DNA of 6,762 nt from an uncultured Rothia sp. (GCA_937935205.1 CALGXU010000308.1:1-6762), one strand, 5' to 3'. Positions 1-6,194 are shown, numbered from the stretch's first letter. Notes: generated by a model from the letters alone, not told the origin. Numbers and translations are program-made.

Positions 1-1126
1 GTAGCCGAAACGACTGGCGGCGGGTAGTCGCCGGCGTGGTTGTCGTGGCTGCCGGCGCGGTCGTCGCCGCCGGAGCCGCCGTCGCACGAGCAGGCGGAGC
101 AGTCGTTGCCGCCGGAGCCGTAGTAGCCTGCTGGCTAGCCGCTACCTCATCCTCATAGCGGGTGGTCGGTGCCTGAGTCGGAGCCTCAGTAGTGGGCTCC
201 GGGGTAGGGGCCTCGGTGGTCGCCTCAGGTGACGGGGTGTGCTCCTCCGGGGTGGGGGTCGGCGAAGGATCCGCCGCCTTAATCTCTTCCTCGGATGCGT
301 CACCGTAGTAGTCGCGAATCGTCACCGCAGTCAGGCCGCGGTCATCGAGCAGACCCTTCACCTTATCCAGGATCGGGATGATCGTCTCGTAGTTCAGGTG
401 ACCCAGCACAATCTGCTGCGGCAGCATGTAGCGGATGCAGCGCGTGTAAATCACGCGGGGGCTCGTCTTCGCCTCATCACCGGTAGTACCGTTCCACATG
501 ACCGGGCGGGTAAAACCAATCTCACCGGCAGCCTTCAGCACCGCATCGTTATAGCGGCCGTACGGCGGGCGGAAGTACGGCTTCGACGAGACACCGAACA
601 TGCTCATAATCTCGTCTTCGTTACGCTGCAACTCTTCCTTCACACCCTCAGCATCCAGGGTGGTCAGGTCGGCGTGGTTGTACGTGTGGTTCGCAACCTG
701 AATCTGGCCGCTCTGAACCAGCGGACGCAGCAACGACACATGCTCCTTAAAGCCGGTGTACGAAGCGTTAATGAAGAACGTCAGGCGAGTATTCGTGCGC
801 TTCGAGAACTCGGCGTAGCCACGAATCGCCTCCGGGCTCGCACCGTCATCAACAGTCCACGCAATATACTTACCCTCACCAACGAGAGAGTTGCCGATGC
901 CGGGCCATTCGCGCGGCTTATCAACCGAGTTGCCAGCAGCGGCAACCGTCGGCGAATTCGTTGCGGCGGGGCGAGTAGCAGCAGTAGTCTCGCCGCCAGC
1001 CTGATACGGAGTGAAATTACCGCTGGTGCCGTCGTAGTCATTCGACTTCTTCGAGCAGGCAGCAATCAGCGGAAGCATAGCAGTGCCGAGCACAAAAAGT
1101 CGGCGGTTAGGCTGTGAGTGGGTCAT
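1..1126 (-). CDS. Polysaccharide deacetylase (NodB/CE4-like) lipoprotein, C-terminus cut by window edge
   Basis: I read 375 codons on the minus strand from ATG at 1126-1124; the stop lies beyond the left edge. Residues 1-24 form a lipoprotein signal peptide: an RR pair at 8-9 followed by LFVLG suggests Tat export, and the lipobox LIAAC puts the lipidated Cys at 24. Residues about 85-275 are a NodB-type domain. It has the catalytic/metal Asp pair TVDDG (91-95), the metal-binding HTYNH (147-151), the RPPYG motif (186-190) and an LGH motif (241-243). The family removes N- or O-acetyl groups from peptidoglycan, chitin-like or other surface glycans, so this one probably acts on the outer face of the membrane. 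The substrate is not shown. Residues 287-368 are a Pro/Thr/Ala/Glu-rich low-complexity tail, perhaps wall-spanning. ATG is preceded by GGAAGG only one base away, so the ribosome site is close-set. It is divergent from the App1-like gene. Confidence 0.88.
   Translation of the reverse strand, partial: MTHSQPNRRLFVLGTAMLPLIAACSKKSNDYDGTSGNFTPYQAGGETTAATRPAATNSPTVAAAGNSVDKPREWPGIGNSLVGEGKYIAWTVDDGASPEAIRGYAEFSKRTNTRLTFFINASYTGFKEHVSLLRPLVQSGQIQVANHTYNHADLTTLDAEGVKEELQRNEDEIMSMFGVSSKPYFRPPYGRYNDAVLKAAGEIGFTRPVMWNGTTGDEAKTSPRVIYTRCIRYMLPQQIVLGHLNYETIIPILDKVKGLLDDRGLTAVTIRDYYGDASEEEIKAADPSPTPTPEEHTPSPEATTEAPTPEPTTEAPTQAPTTRYEDEVAASQQATTAPAATTAPPARATAAPAATTAPAATTTTPATTRRQSFRL
66..120. repeat. 13-bp direct repeat in the deacetylase tail
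   Basis: GCCGCCGGAGCCG occurs exactly at 66-78 and 108-120. The 42-base period equals 14 residues, so the repeat stays in frame and encodes the recurring APAATTAP-type pattern of the low-complexity tail (about residues 336-360). It is best read as an internal protein repeat that could vary in copy number, not as a mobile or regulatory element. Confidence 0.7.
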
Positions 1127-1303
1127 ACCTTCCAGGATAACGCCCCCACCTGCAAGGAACGAATCTGAACAGCGAATACACCCTAAATAATGTGCACATC
1201 ACACCGTGCGCTCATCACCACAGTATTAATAGGTATAAAAACTAGGTATAAGAACACAAAATCAAGAAGCCGCAAGTCGGTAACGCTCCGCTACACTAGT
1301 GGG
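1127..1303. promoter_or_regulatory. Divergent promoter region between deacetylase and App1-like gene
   Basis: This 177-base gap separates two divergently transcribed genes, so both promoters should lie here. On the plus strand TACACT (1292-1297) is a good -10 hexamer placed six bases before ATG 1304; no clear -35 is seen. The stretch 1222-1260 is AT-rich and carries TAGGTATAA twice (1230-1238 and 1243-1251, 13-base period). On the minus strand the same stretch offers -10-like hexamers such as TATACC for the deacetylase, but I cannot choose one. The minus-strand reading is uncertain. Confidence 0.5.
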
Positions 1304-2413
1304 ATGGAGAATTTGGGCACTCACGAACTGCGCAACCTTGTGAACGATGCTGCCGACGAGGCAGTCAACATCGGCTACCGTGTTGCAGACCGGCTGCACC
1401 GGTGGCGTGAAAAGCGCGCCATCGCCGCCGGCCGCGAACCTATCCTCGTGCCCACCGAAGGCTACGGACGCGCCGCCTCCGACGGCAACCCCGGCTGGGT
1501 CCGCATCATCGCCCGCGCACTCTACAAGACGGTCAGCCTCGAACGCCTGCTGCAGGTCGTAGAAGGCACCCAAGACACCGCCAACCCCATGCGCGGCTGG
1601 CGCTCCTTCACCGCAATCGCAATGTCCGATGCACCCGTCACCATCGTCATCGATGGCACCAAGTACGAGGCGTACACCGACCGCGGCGGCGTGCTCGACG
1701 TCAAACTCTGCATCGACCTGGAACCCGGCATGCACGAAGTCATCATGTACGTGCCCGGTTCCCGCGCCGTAGCGACCAGCGTCTACATTGTTCCCGAAAG
1801 CCAGAAGCTCGGCGTCATCATGGACGTCGACGACACCGTCATGGTCACCATGCTGCCGCGCCCCCTGGTTGCCGCCTGGAACTCCTTCATCCTCGACGAG
1901 CACGCACGCATCCCCACCCCCGGCGTGGCGGTCATGACCGACCGTATCCGCCGCAGCCACCCGGATGCGCCGTTCATGTACCTGTCCACCGGCGCCTGGA
2001 ACATCACCCCGACCCTGCGCCGCTTCCTCAGCCGCAACGGCTACCCGCGCGGCACGTTCCTGCTGACCGACTGGGGCCCCACCCCGGACCGCTGGTTCCG
2101 CTCCGGCACCAACCACAAGGTCGAGTCCCTGCGCCGCCTCGCCGAGGAATTCCCGCAGATGAAGTGGATCCTCGTCGGCGACGATGGGCAGCGCGACCCG
2201 TACATCTACAACGGCTTCGCGGTACGCTACCCGGACAACGTGGCGGCAATCGTCATCCGCAACCTGACCGTGGGGGAGACCATGCTCGCCTCCGGCCGCG
2301 TGTGGAGCGACTACCGTGCCGAACAGATGATGCGCTCGCCGCTGTGGATTGAAGCCACCGACGGCGTAACACTGAGTAAGAAACTGCGTGAGCTGGGCCT
2401 GATCGATTTCTAG
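1304..2413 (+). CDS. App1-family (DUF2183) HAD-like putative phosphatidate phosphatase
   Basis: This is a 369-residue protein. The C-terminal half carries HAD-type phosphatase motifs in order: DVDDT (174-178, nucleophile and acid/base Asp), STG (228-230), Lys272 in NHKVESL, and LVGDDGQRD (290-298, metal-binding acidic motif). LLTDWG (253-258) and the spacing match the DUF2183/App1 catalytic domain, which in yeast App1 is a Mg-dependent phosphatidate phosphatase. The bacterial substrate is not known from sequence. Residues about 100-165 look like a beta-rich domain before the catalytic part. There is no signal peptide or membrane segment, so a cytoplasmic enzyme is likely. The frame is open back to ATG 1190, but the extra 38 residues are basic and cross the promoter. 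I chose ATG 1304 because a -10 box lies six bases upstream and no Shine-Dalgarno is present, which suggests a leaderless mRNA. A terminator follows, so it is probably monocistronic. Confidence 0.85.
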   Translation: MENLGTHELRNLVNDAADEAVNIGYRVADRLHRWREKRAIAAGREPILVPTEGYGRAASDGNPGWVRIIARALYKTVSLERLLQVVEGTQDTANPMRGWRSFTAIAMSDAPVTIVIDGTKYEAYTDRGGVLDVKLCIDLEPGMHEVIMYVPGSRAVATSVYIVPESQKLGVIMDVDDTVMVTMLPRPLVAAWNSFILDEHARIPTPGVAVMTDRIRRSHPDAPFMYLSTGAWNITPTLRRFLSRNGYPRGTFLLTDWGPTPDRWFRSGTNHKVESLRRLAEEFPQMKWILVGDDGQRDPYIYNGFAVRYPDNVAAIVIRNLTVGETMLASGRVWSDYRAEQMMRSPLWIEATDGVTLSKKLRELGLIDF

Positions 2414-2471
2414 CCGGCTGTGTGCCTCACTGGCGCCTCACCGGTTGCTAAAACTAGCGCCGATACCCAGT

Positions 2472-2518
2472 AAACCCACCGCAAATACCGCGAAATACCG
2501 GTATATGCGGTGGGTTTT
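2472..2518 (+). terminator. Rho-independent terminator after the App1-like gene
   Basis: Arms AAACCCACCGCA (2472-2483) and TGCGGTGGGTTT (2506-2517) pair perfectly. After one A-A mismatch the stem continues with ATACCG (2485-2490) and CGGTAT (2499-2504), closing on an 8-base loop. This makes an 18-bp stem ending in a short T-run, with a further TTTT shortly after. It lies 58 bases past the stop at 2413 and insulates the nrd promoter region from upstream transcription. Confidence 0.88.
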
Positions 2519-2525
2519 GCTGTTT

Positions 2526-2830
2526 TAGCGGAATTAACCAACTTAAACCCACGACACACCGGCTCATCAAAAAGAGTTAAAAATCTTTTCTACAGCTTTA
2601 ATCACACAGCTTAAAGCCGCTCGAAGGGGGTTAACCCCCGCCTTTAAGAAAGTCCGTTCTGCTTTAAAACCGCGCCGTTCCGCGCAAGAACGGGTGAGTC
2701 TTAAGATCTCTTTAAAATCAAGCCCGAACCTGCCGGGTTTTATGCCCCCGAAAGCATACATGAGGTTAACCGAACCTCAACTTGGCGGGCTCGTGAACCC
2801 TTAAAAATCCTGACCAACTTAAACCCCACC
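2526..2830. other. TTAA-rich non-coding stretch
   Basis: This stretch is clearly more AT-rich than the flanking genes. It contains TTAA thirteen times (first at 2534, last at 2819), many inside CTTAA or CTTTAA (for example 2542, 2596, 2610, 2642, 2662, 2700, 2710, 2800, 2818). Embedded are the perfect palindrome GGGGGTTAACCCCC (2626-2639), a small inverted repeat CCGTTC/GAACGG (2675-2680, 2688-2693) and TGAGGTT/AACCTCA (2761-2767, 2773-2779). I see no convincing gene. It may bind an AT-preferring or sequence-specific regulator of the nrd operon, but that is inference. Confidence 0.5.
2537..2826. repeat. 14-bp direct repeat flanking the TTAA-rich stretch
   Basis: ACCAACTTAAACCC occurs exactly at 2537-2550 and again at 2813-2826, in the same orientation, 276 bases apart. 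The copies lie close to the two ends of the TTAA-rich stretch. A shorter shared word, TTAAAAATC, appears just inside them at 2577-2585 and 2801-2809. No transposase or terminal inverted repeat accompanies them. Confidence 0.75.
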
Positions 2831-2839
2831 TGTGGATAA
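2831..2839 (-). promoter_or_regulatory. DnaA box 1 upstream of nrdHIE
   Basis: TGTGGATAA on the plus strand is the exact reverse complement of the consensus DnaA box TTATCCACA. It lies about 360 bases before nrdH. In E. coli, DnaA boxes upstream of nrdAB link reductase expression to replication initiation, so a similar role is possible here. An exact 9-mer can also occur by chance, but a second copy lies 55 bases away. Confidence 0.6.
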
Positions 2840-2885
2840 CCCGGCGCACCCCGCGAGAATCCAACGAACTAGCCCCGCGGCAGGG

Positions 2886-2894
2886 TGTGGATAA
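2886..2894 (-). promoter_or_regulatory. DnaA box 2 upstream of nrdHIE
   Basis: This is a second exact TGTGGATAA in the same orientation, 55 bp start to start from the first. It lies about 66 bp before the first NrdR-like box. Two perfect same-strand boxes in one intergenic region strengthen the case for DnaA binding. Confidence 0.6.
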
Positions 2895-2959
2895 TCTGTA
2901 GACACCCCCTCTTAAGTGGGTTCAGCTGTGGGTTTATCGAACGAAACACGACCCTCGCA

Positions 2960-2975
2960 CCACATCATCTTGTGG
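2960..2975 (+). promoter_or_regulatory. NrdR box 1 (distal)
   Basis: CCACATCATCTTGTGG is a 16-bp imperfect palindrome inside the longer inverted repeat CACCACA/TGTGGTG (2958-2964, 2971-2977). Against the family consensus acaCwAtATaTwGtgt I count 11 of 16 matches, including the key C and G. NrdR is an ATP-cone repressor that senses ATP/dATP and binds paired boxes upstream of reductase operons. The position and the second box at the expected spacing support the call. Confidence 0.72.
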
Positions 2976-2990
2976 TGAAGAAAAATCTCG

Positions 2991-3006
2991 ACACTAGATG
3001 TAGTAT
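2991..3006 (+). promoter_or_regulatory. NrdR box 2 (proximal), overlapping a likely promoter -10
   Basis: ACACTAGATGTAGTAT matches the NrdR consensus at 13 of 16 positions. It starts 31 bp after box 1, about three helical turns, which is the usual arrangement for paired NrdR boxes. The box overlaps the -10-like hexamer TAGTAT (3001-3006) and the palindrome AGTATTAATACT (3002-3013), so binding here would block RNA polymerase. The exact -35 and start point are not clear. Confidence 0.78.
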
Positions 3007-3013
3007 TAATACT

Positions 3014-3200
3014 CGGTTCCACCACTACGGCACTTTTGAGCGCCCTGCCCCCGCGCAGGAAACCGCCATGCCCCACTAGGAGGGGGCAGCGGAGGGCACA
3101 GCGCCCGCCGTGAACAACACGTGGTGAACCACCGACGAAACACGCCAGATTCATTCACGAGATAACCCCGCCTGAGCGGGAGAAAGTAAGAGGCATTCCC
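3014..3200 (+). other. Hairpin-rich probable 5' leader of nrdHIE
   Basis: If transcription starts just after the proximal NrdR box, nrdH has an untranslated leader of roughly 180 bases. It holds several short hairpins: CCTGC/GCAGG (3044-3048, 3055-3059), TGCCCC/GGGGCA (3069-3074, 3083-3088), GTGGT/ACCAC (3121-3125, 3128-3132) and CCCGC/GCGGG (3167-3171, 3176-3180). The last lies just upstream of the nrdH ribosome site AAGAGG (3188-3193). There is no T-run to make an attenuator, no convincing small ORF and no riboswitch class I recognise. Confidence 0.4.
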
Positions 3201-3425
3201 ATGGTAGTGACCGTGTACACCAAGCCGCAGTGCGTCCAGTGCAACATGACCTACCGCGCCCTCGACGCGAAGGGTATCAGCTACACCAAGGTTGATATCA
3301 CCGAAGACGCTCAGGCACTCGAAATGGTCAAGTCCCTCGGCTACATGCAGGCACCCGTCGTCATTGCAGGCGACGAGCACTGGTCCGGCTTCCAGCCCGA
3401 CAAGATCAACGCTCTGGCAGCGTAA
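3201..3425 (+). CDS. nrdH: Glutaredoxin-like NrdH redoxin
   Basis: This 74-residue protein has a thioredoxin/glutaredoxin fold. The redox motif CVQC is at 11-14 and the NrdH signature WSGFQPD is at 61-67. APVV (51-54) carries the cis-proline loop. NrdH supplies electrons to the class Ib reductase, reducing the NrdE C-terminal cysteines, and is itself reduced by thioredoxin reductase rather than by glutathione. It is cytoplasmic. The length matches the family (about 75-80). ATG 3201 has AAGAGG seven bases upstream. It is the first gene of nrdHIE and is followed by a 75-base gap before nrdI, with NrdR-like boxes upstream. Confidence 0.96.
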   Translation: MVVTVYTKPQCVQCNMTYRALDAKGISYTKVDITEDAQALEMVKSLGYMQAPVVIAGDEHWSGFQPDKINALAA

Positions 3426-3434
3426 CAACCGAAG

Positions 3435-3460
3435 CCGAAACCCGCACCAACGGGAATCGG
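3435..3460 (+). other. Intercistronic hairpin between nrdH and nrdI
   Basis: CCGA (3435-3438) pairs with TCGG (3457-3460) and CCCG (3441-3444) with CGGG (3451-3454). They are separated by a 2x2 A-rich internal loop and capped by a 6-base loop. No T-run follows, so it is not a typical terminator. It could stabilise the short nrdH message or mark a processing point; this is inference. Confidence 0.4.
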
Positions 3461-3500
3461 CACGGAACTCACACCGGCACACGAGAATAAGGAGTACACG

Positions 3501-4028
3501 TTGAGTACCGCCCTCACGCCCAACCCCGTCGACGAGCACGCAGAAATCCGCAAGATTCTTATGGATGCACGCAACGCCTCTGAGGGTCGAGCGACCGAGG
3601 TCCTGGACGACACCGCGCCGCTCATCGTGTACTTCTCCTCCATCTCCGGTAACACCCACAAGTTCGTGGAGAAGATCCGTGCCCGCCGCCTCCGCCTGCC
3701 GCTGCGCACCGGCGAAGACACCCTCATTCTTGATGAGCCGTTCGTGCTCGTCGTCCCCACCTACGGCAAGCCTGAAGGCGCCGGTAACGTTCCCCCGCAG
3801 GTGGTTAAATTCCTGAACGTGGAGCAAAATCGCAACCACATGATCGGTGTGATTGGCTCCGGCAACACCAACTTTGGTCCGCTCTTCGGTATCGCGGCAG
3901 ACATTGTCGCCAAGAAGTGCGATGTGCCCGTGCTCTTCAAGTTTGAGCTCATGGGCACCGATTCAGATGTAGAAAAAGTCAACGAAGGATTGGAAGCATT
4001 TTGGACGCAAAACTGCCCTCAGCACTAG
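3501..4028 (+). CDS. nrdI: NrdI, flavodoxin-like FMN protein for class Ib ribonucleotide reductase
   Basis: This is a 175-residue protein. The FMN phosphate loop is SSISGNTHKF (46-55), followed by VPTYG (85-89) and the isoalloxazine-side loop GSGNTNFGPLFG (119-130), all typical of NrdI. NrdI uses reduced FMN to make the oxidant that assembles the dimanganese-tyrosyl radical site of NrdF. Residues 1-39 precede the first beta strand (LIVYF, 41-45) and are longer than usual for NrdI (commonly about 130-150 residues in total). They are charged and may be disordered. TTG 3501 is chosen because AAGGAG (3489-3494) lies six bases upstream. ATG 3561 (residue 21) is an alternative but lacks such a site. 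The 3' end overlaps nrdE by 28 bases, implying translational coupling. Confidence 0.95.
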   Translation: MSTALTPNPVDEHAEIRKILMDARNASEGRATEVLDDTAPLIVYFSSISGNTHKFVEKIRARRLRLPLRTGEDTLILDEPFVLVVPTYGKPEGAGNVPPQVVKFLNVEQNRNHMIGVIGSGNTNFGPLFGIAADIVAKKCDVPVLFKFELMGTDSDVEKVNEGLEAFWTQNCPQH

Positions 4029-6181
4029 AAACTCTCGGTGCGAGCCACAGCGGCAAGAGCGTGCCCGAGAAGTTCAAGGGTATGAGCTACCACGAGCTGA
4101 ACGCACTGCTGAACCTCTACGATGAGAACGGCCAGATTCAGTTCGATGCAGACCGTCAGGCTGCACGTCAGTACTTCCTGCAGCACGTCAACAACAACAC
4201 CGTCTTCTTCCACGACCTGGAAGAGAAGATCGAGTACCTGATCGAGAACCAGTACTACGAGCCGGAACTCTTCGACAAGTACAACTTCCAGTTCATTAAG
4301 AACCTGTTCAAGCGCGCCTACGCCGTGAAGTTCCGCTTCCCGACCTTCCTGGGTGCCTTCAAGTTCTACACCTCCTACGCGCTCAAGACCTTCGACGGTC
4401 AGCGCTACCTGGAGCGTTTTGAAGACCGCGTCTGCATGGTCGCACTGCTGCTGGCAGAAGGCAACGAGAAGCTCGCCGAAGACATCGTCGACGAGATTAT
4501 CTCCGGCCGTTTCCAGCCGGCAACCCCGACCTTCCTCAACGCAGGTAAGAAGCAGCGCGGCGAGCTCGTCTCCTGCTTCCTGCTGCGCATGGAAGACAAC
4601 ATGGAGTCCATCGGCCGCTCCATCAACTCTGCACTGCAGCTCTCCAAGCGCGGCGGCGGCGTGGCATTCGCCCTGACCAACCTGCGCGAGTCCGGCGCGC
4701 CCATTAAGAAGATTGAGAACCAGTCCTCGGGCGTTATCCCCGTCATGAAGCTGCTGGAAGACGCCTTCTCCTACGCAAACCAGCTCGGCGCACGTCAGGG
4801 TGCCGGTGCCGTGTACCTGCACGCACACCACCCCGACATCTACGCCTTCCTGGACACCAAGCGTGAGAACGCTGACGAGAAGATCCGCATCAAGACCCTC
4901 TCCCTGGGTGTTGTCATCCCCGACATCACCTTCGAGCTGGCGAAGAAGAACGAGGACATGTACCTCTTCTCCCCGTACGATGTGGAACGCATCTACGGCG
5001 TGCCCTTCTCCGACATCAACGTCTCCGAGAAGTACTACGAGATGGTCGACGATGCACGCATCACCAAGACCAAGATCAACGCGCGTGAGTTCTTCCAGAC
5101 CATCGCAGAGATCCAGTTCGAGTCCGGCTACCCGTACGTGATGTTCGAAGACACCGTCAACCGCGCGAACCCCATCGCCGGTAAGGTCATCATGTCCAAC
5201 CTGTGCTCCGAGATCCTGCAGGTTTCTGAGCCGTCCACCTACCACGCTGACCTCGGCTACGAGACCGTTGGTAAGGACATCTCCTGCAACCTCGGTTCGC
5301 TGAACATTGCACTGACCATGGACGGCGACGACTTCGGCAAGACCGTGGAAACCGCGATTCGTTCGCTGACCTCCGTCTCCGACCAGTCCGACATCCGCTC
5401 CGTGCCCTCCATCGAGCGCGGCAACGGCATGAGCCACGCCGTGGGCCTGGGCCAGATGAACCTGCACGGCTACCTGGCACGCGAGCACGTCTACTACGGT
5501 TCCGAAGAAGCACTGGACTTCACCAACATGTACTTCTACACCGTCGCCTACCACGCGATCCGCGCCTCCATGCAGATTGCTAAGGAACGCGGCCAGCGTT
5601 TTGAGGGCTTCGAGAACTCGAAGTACGCATCCGGTGAGTTCTTCGCCAAGTACATTGAGAAGGAATGGGCACCGCAGACCGAGCGTACCCGCGAACTGTT
5701 CGCTAAGCACCACATCCCCACCCGTGAAGAGTGGATTCAGCTGGCTGCTGACGTGGCACAGTACGGCATGTACAACCAGAACCTGCAGGCTGTTCCGCCA
5801 ACCGGCTCCATCTCCTACATCAACGGTTCGACCTCTTCGATTCACCCGATCGCTTCGAAGATTGAGATCCGCAAGGAAGGCAAGCTCGGCCGCGTCTACT
5901 ACCCGGCACCGTACATGACGAACGAGAACCTGGAGTACTACCAGGACGCGTACGAGATCGGCCCGGAGAAGATCATCGACACCTACGCGGTGGCCACCCA
6001 GCACGTGGATCAGGGCCTGTCGCTCACGTTGTTCTACCCGGACACGGTGACGACGCGTGACCTGAACAAGTCCTACATCTACGCGTGGAGGAAGGGCATC
6101 AAGACTCTGTACTACATGCGCCTGCGCCAGATGGCCTTGGAGGGCACGGCGGTTGAGGGCTGCGTGTCCTGCATGCTGTGA
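4001..6181 (+). CDS. nrdE: Class Ib ribonucleoside-diphosphate reductase alpha subunit NrdE
   Basis: This 726-residue catalytic subunit reduces NDPs to dNDPs using a radical generated on NrdF. The active-site residues are all present: redox Cys192 (SCFLL) and Cys429 (SCNLGSLN), thiyl-radical Cys402 with Asn400 and Glu404 (SNLCSEI), the radical-relay Tyr pair 704-705, and the C-terminal shuttle CVSCML (Cys721, Cys724) that NrdH reduces. NQNLQAVPPTGSIS (592-605) is a conserved substrate-site segment. The protein begins almost directly with the NrdE N-terminal helical region (YHELNALLNLY, 30-40), so it lacks the full ATP-cone, as expected for class Ib. TTG 4001 has GGAAG (3992-3996) four bases upstream and overlaps nrdI. 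ATG 4082 is possible but would remove 27 residues at the N-terminus. A terminator follows; nrdF is absent. Confidence 0.97.
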   Translation: MDAKLPSALETLGASHSGKSVPEKFKGMSYHELNALLNLYDENGQIQFDADRQAARQYFLQHVNNNTVFFHDLEEKIEYLIENQYYEPELFDKYNFQFIKNLFKRAYAVKFRFPTFLGAFKFYTSYALKTFDGQRYLERFEDRVCMVALLLAEGNEKLAEDIVDEIISGRFQPATPTFLNAGKKQRGELVSCFLLRMEDNMESIGRSINSALQLSKRGGGVAFALTNLRESGAPIKKIENQSSGVIPVMKLLEDAFSYANQLGARQGAGAVYLHAHHPDIYAFLDTKRENADEKIRIKTLSLGVVIPDITFELAKKNEDMYLFSPYDVERIYGVPFSDINVSEKYYEMVDDARITKTKINAREFFQTIAEIQFESGYPYVMFEDTVNRANPIAGKVIMSNLCSEILQVSEPSTYHADLGYETVGKDISCNLGSLNIALTMDGDDFGKTVETAIRSLTSVSDQSDIRSVPSIERGNGMSHAVGLGQMNLHGYLAREHVYYGSEEALDFTNMYFYTVAYHAIRASMQIAKERGQRFEGFENSKYASGEFFAKYIEKEWAPQTERTRELFAKHHIPTREEWIQLAADVAQYGMYNQNLQAVPPTGSISYINGSTSSIHPIASKIEIRKEGKLGRVYYPAPYMTNENLEYYQDAYEIGPEKIIDTYAVATQHVDQGLSLTLFYPDTVTTRDLNKSYIYAWRKGIKTLYYMRLRQMALEGTAVEGCVSCML

Positions 6182-6194
6182 TGTTTCGTTGAGT

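Noticed and set aside
239..1117. Long plus-strand open frame opposite the deacetylase
   Set aside because: It is the antisense of a clearly coding minus-strand gene with intact NodB motifs; its translation is Arg/Val-rich without any motif.
1190..1303. N-terminal extension of the App1-like protein from ATG 1190
   Set aside because: The 38 extra residues are basic and low in similarity to the rest, and their DNA contains the promoter -10 and AT-rich repeats.
2567..2761. Minus-strand 64-residue open frame in the nrd upstream region
   Set aside because: It uses codons rare in this genome (TTA, ATA, AGA, AGG), has no ribosome site at a proper distance and resembles no known family. The AT-rich words extend beyond it on both sides, so the frame looks incidental. 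A conserved protein in relatives would reopen it.
2537..2826. Insertion sequence or miniature transposable element
   Set aside because: The ends are direct, not inverted, repeats, and no transposase or clear target duplication is present.
2526..2900. Replication origin (oriC)
   Set aside because: Only two DnaA boxes are seen and neither dnaA nor dnaN is adjacent; a regulatory role for the boxes is more likely.
3014..3200. Cobalamin riboswitch controlling the reductase
   Set aside because: No B12-box or the expected multi-stem layout is seen, and class Ib reductase does not use cobalamin.
4025..6004. Very long minus-strand open frame opposite nrdE
   Set aside because: It is a shadow of nrdE caused by strong third-position GC bias; the translation is Val/Leu/Asp/Gly-rich with no motif.
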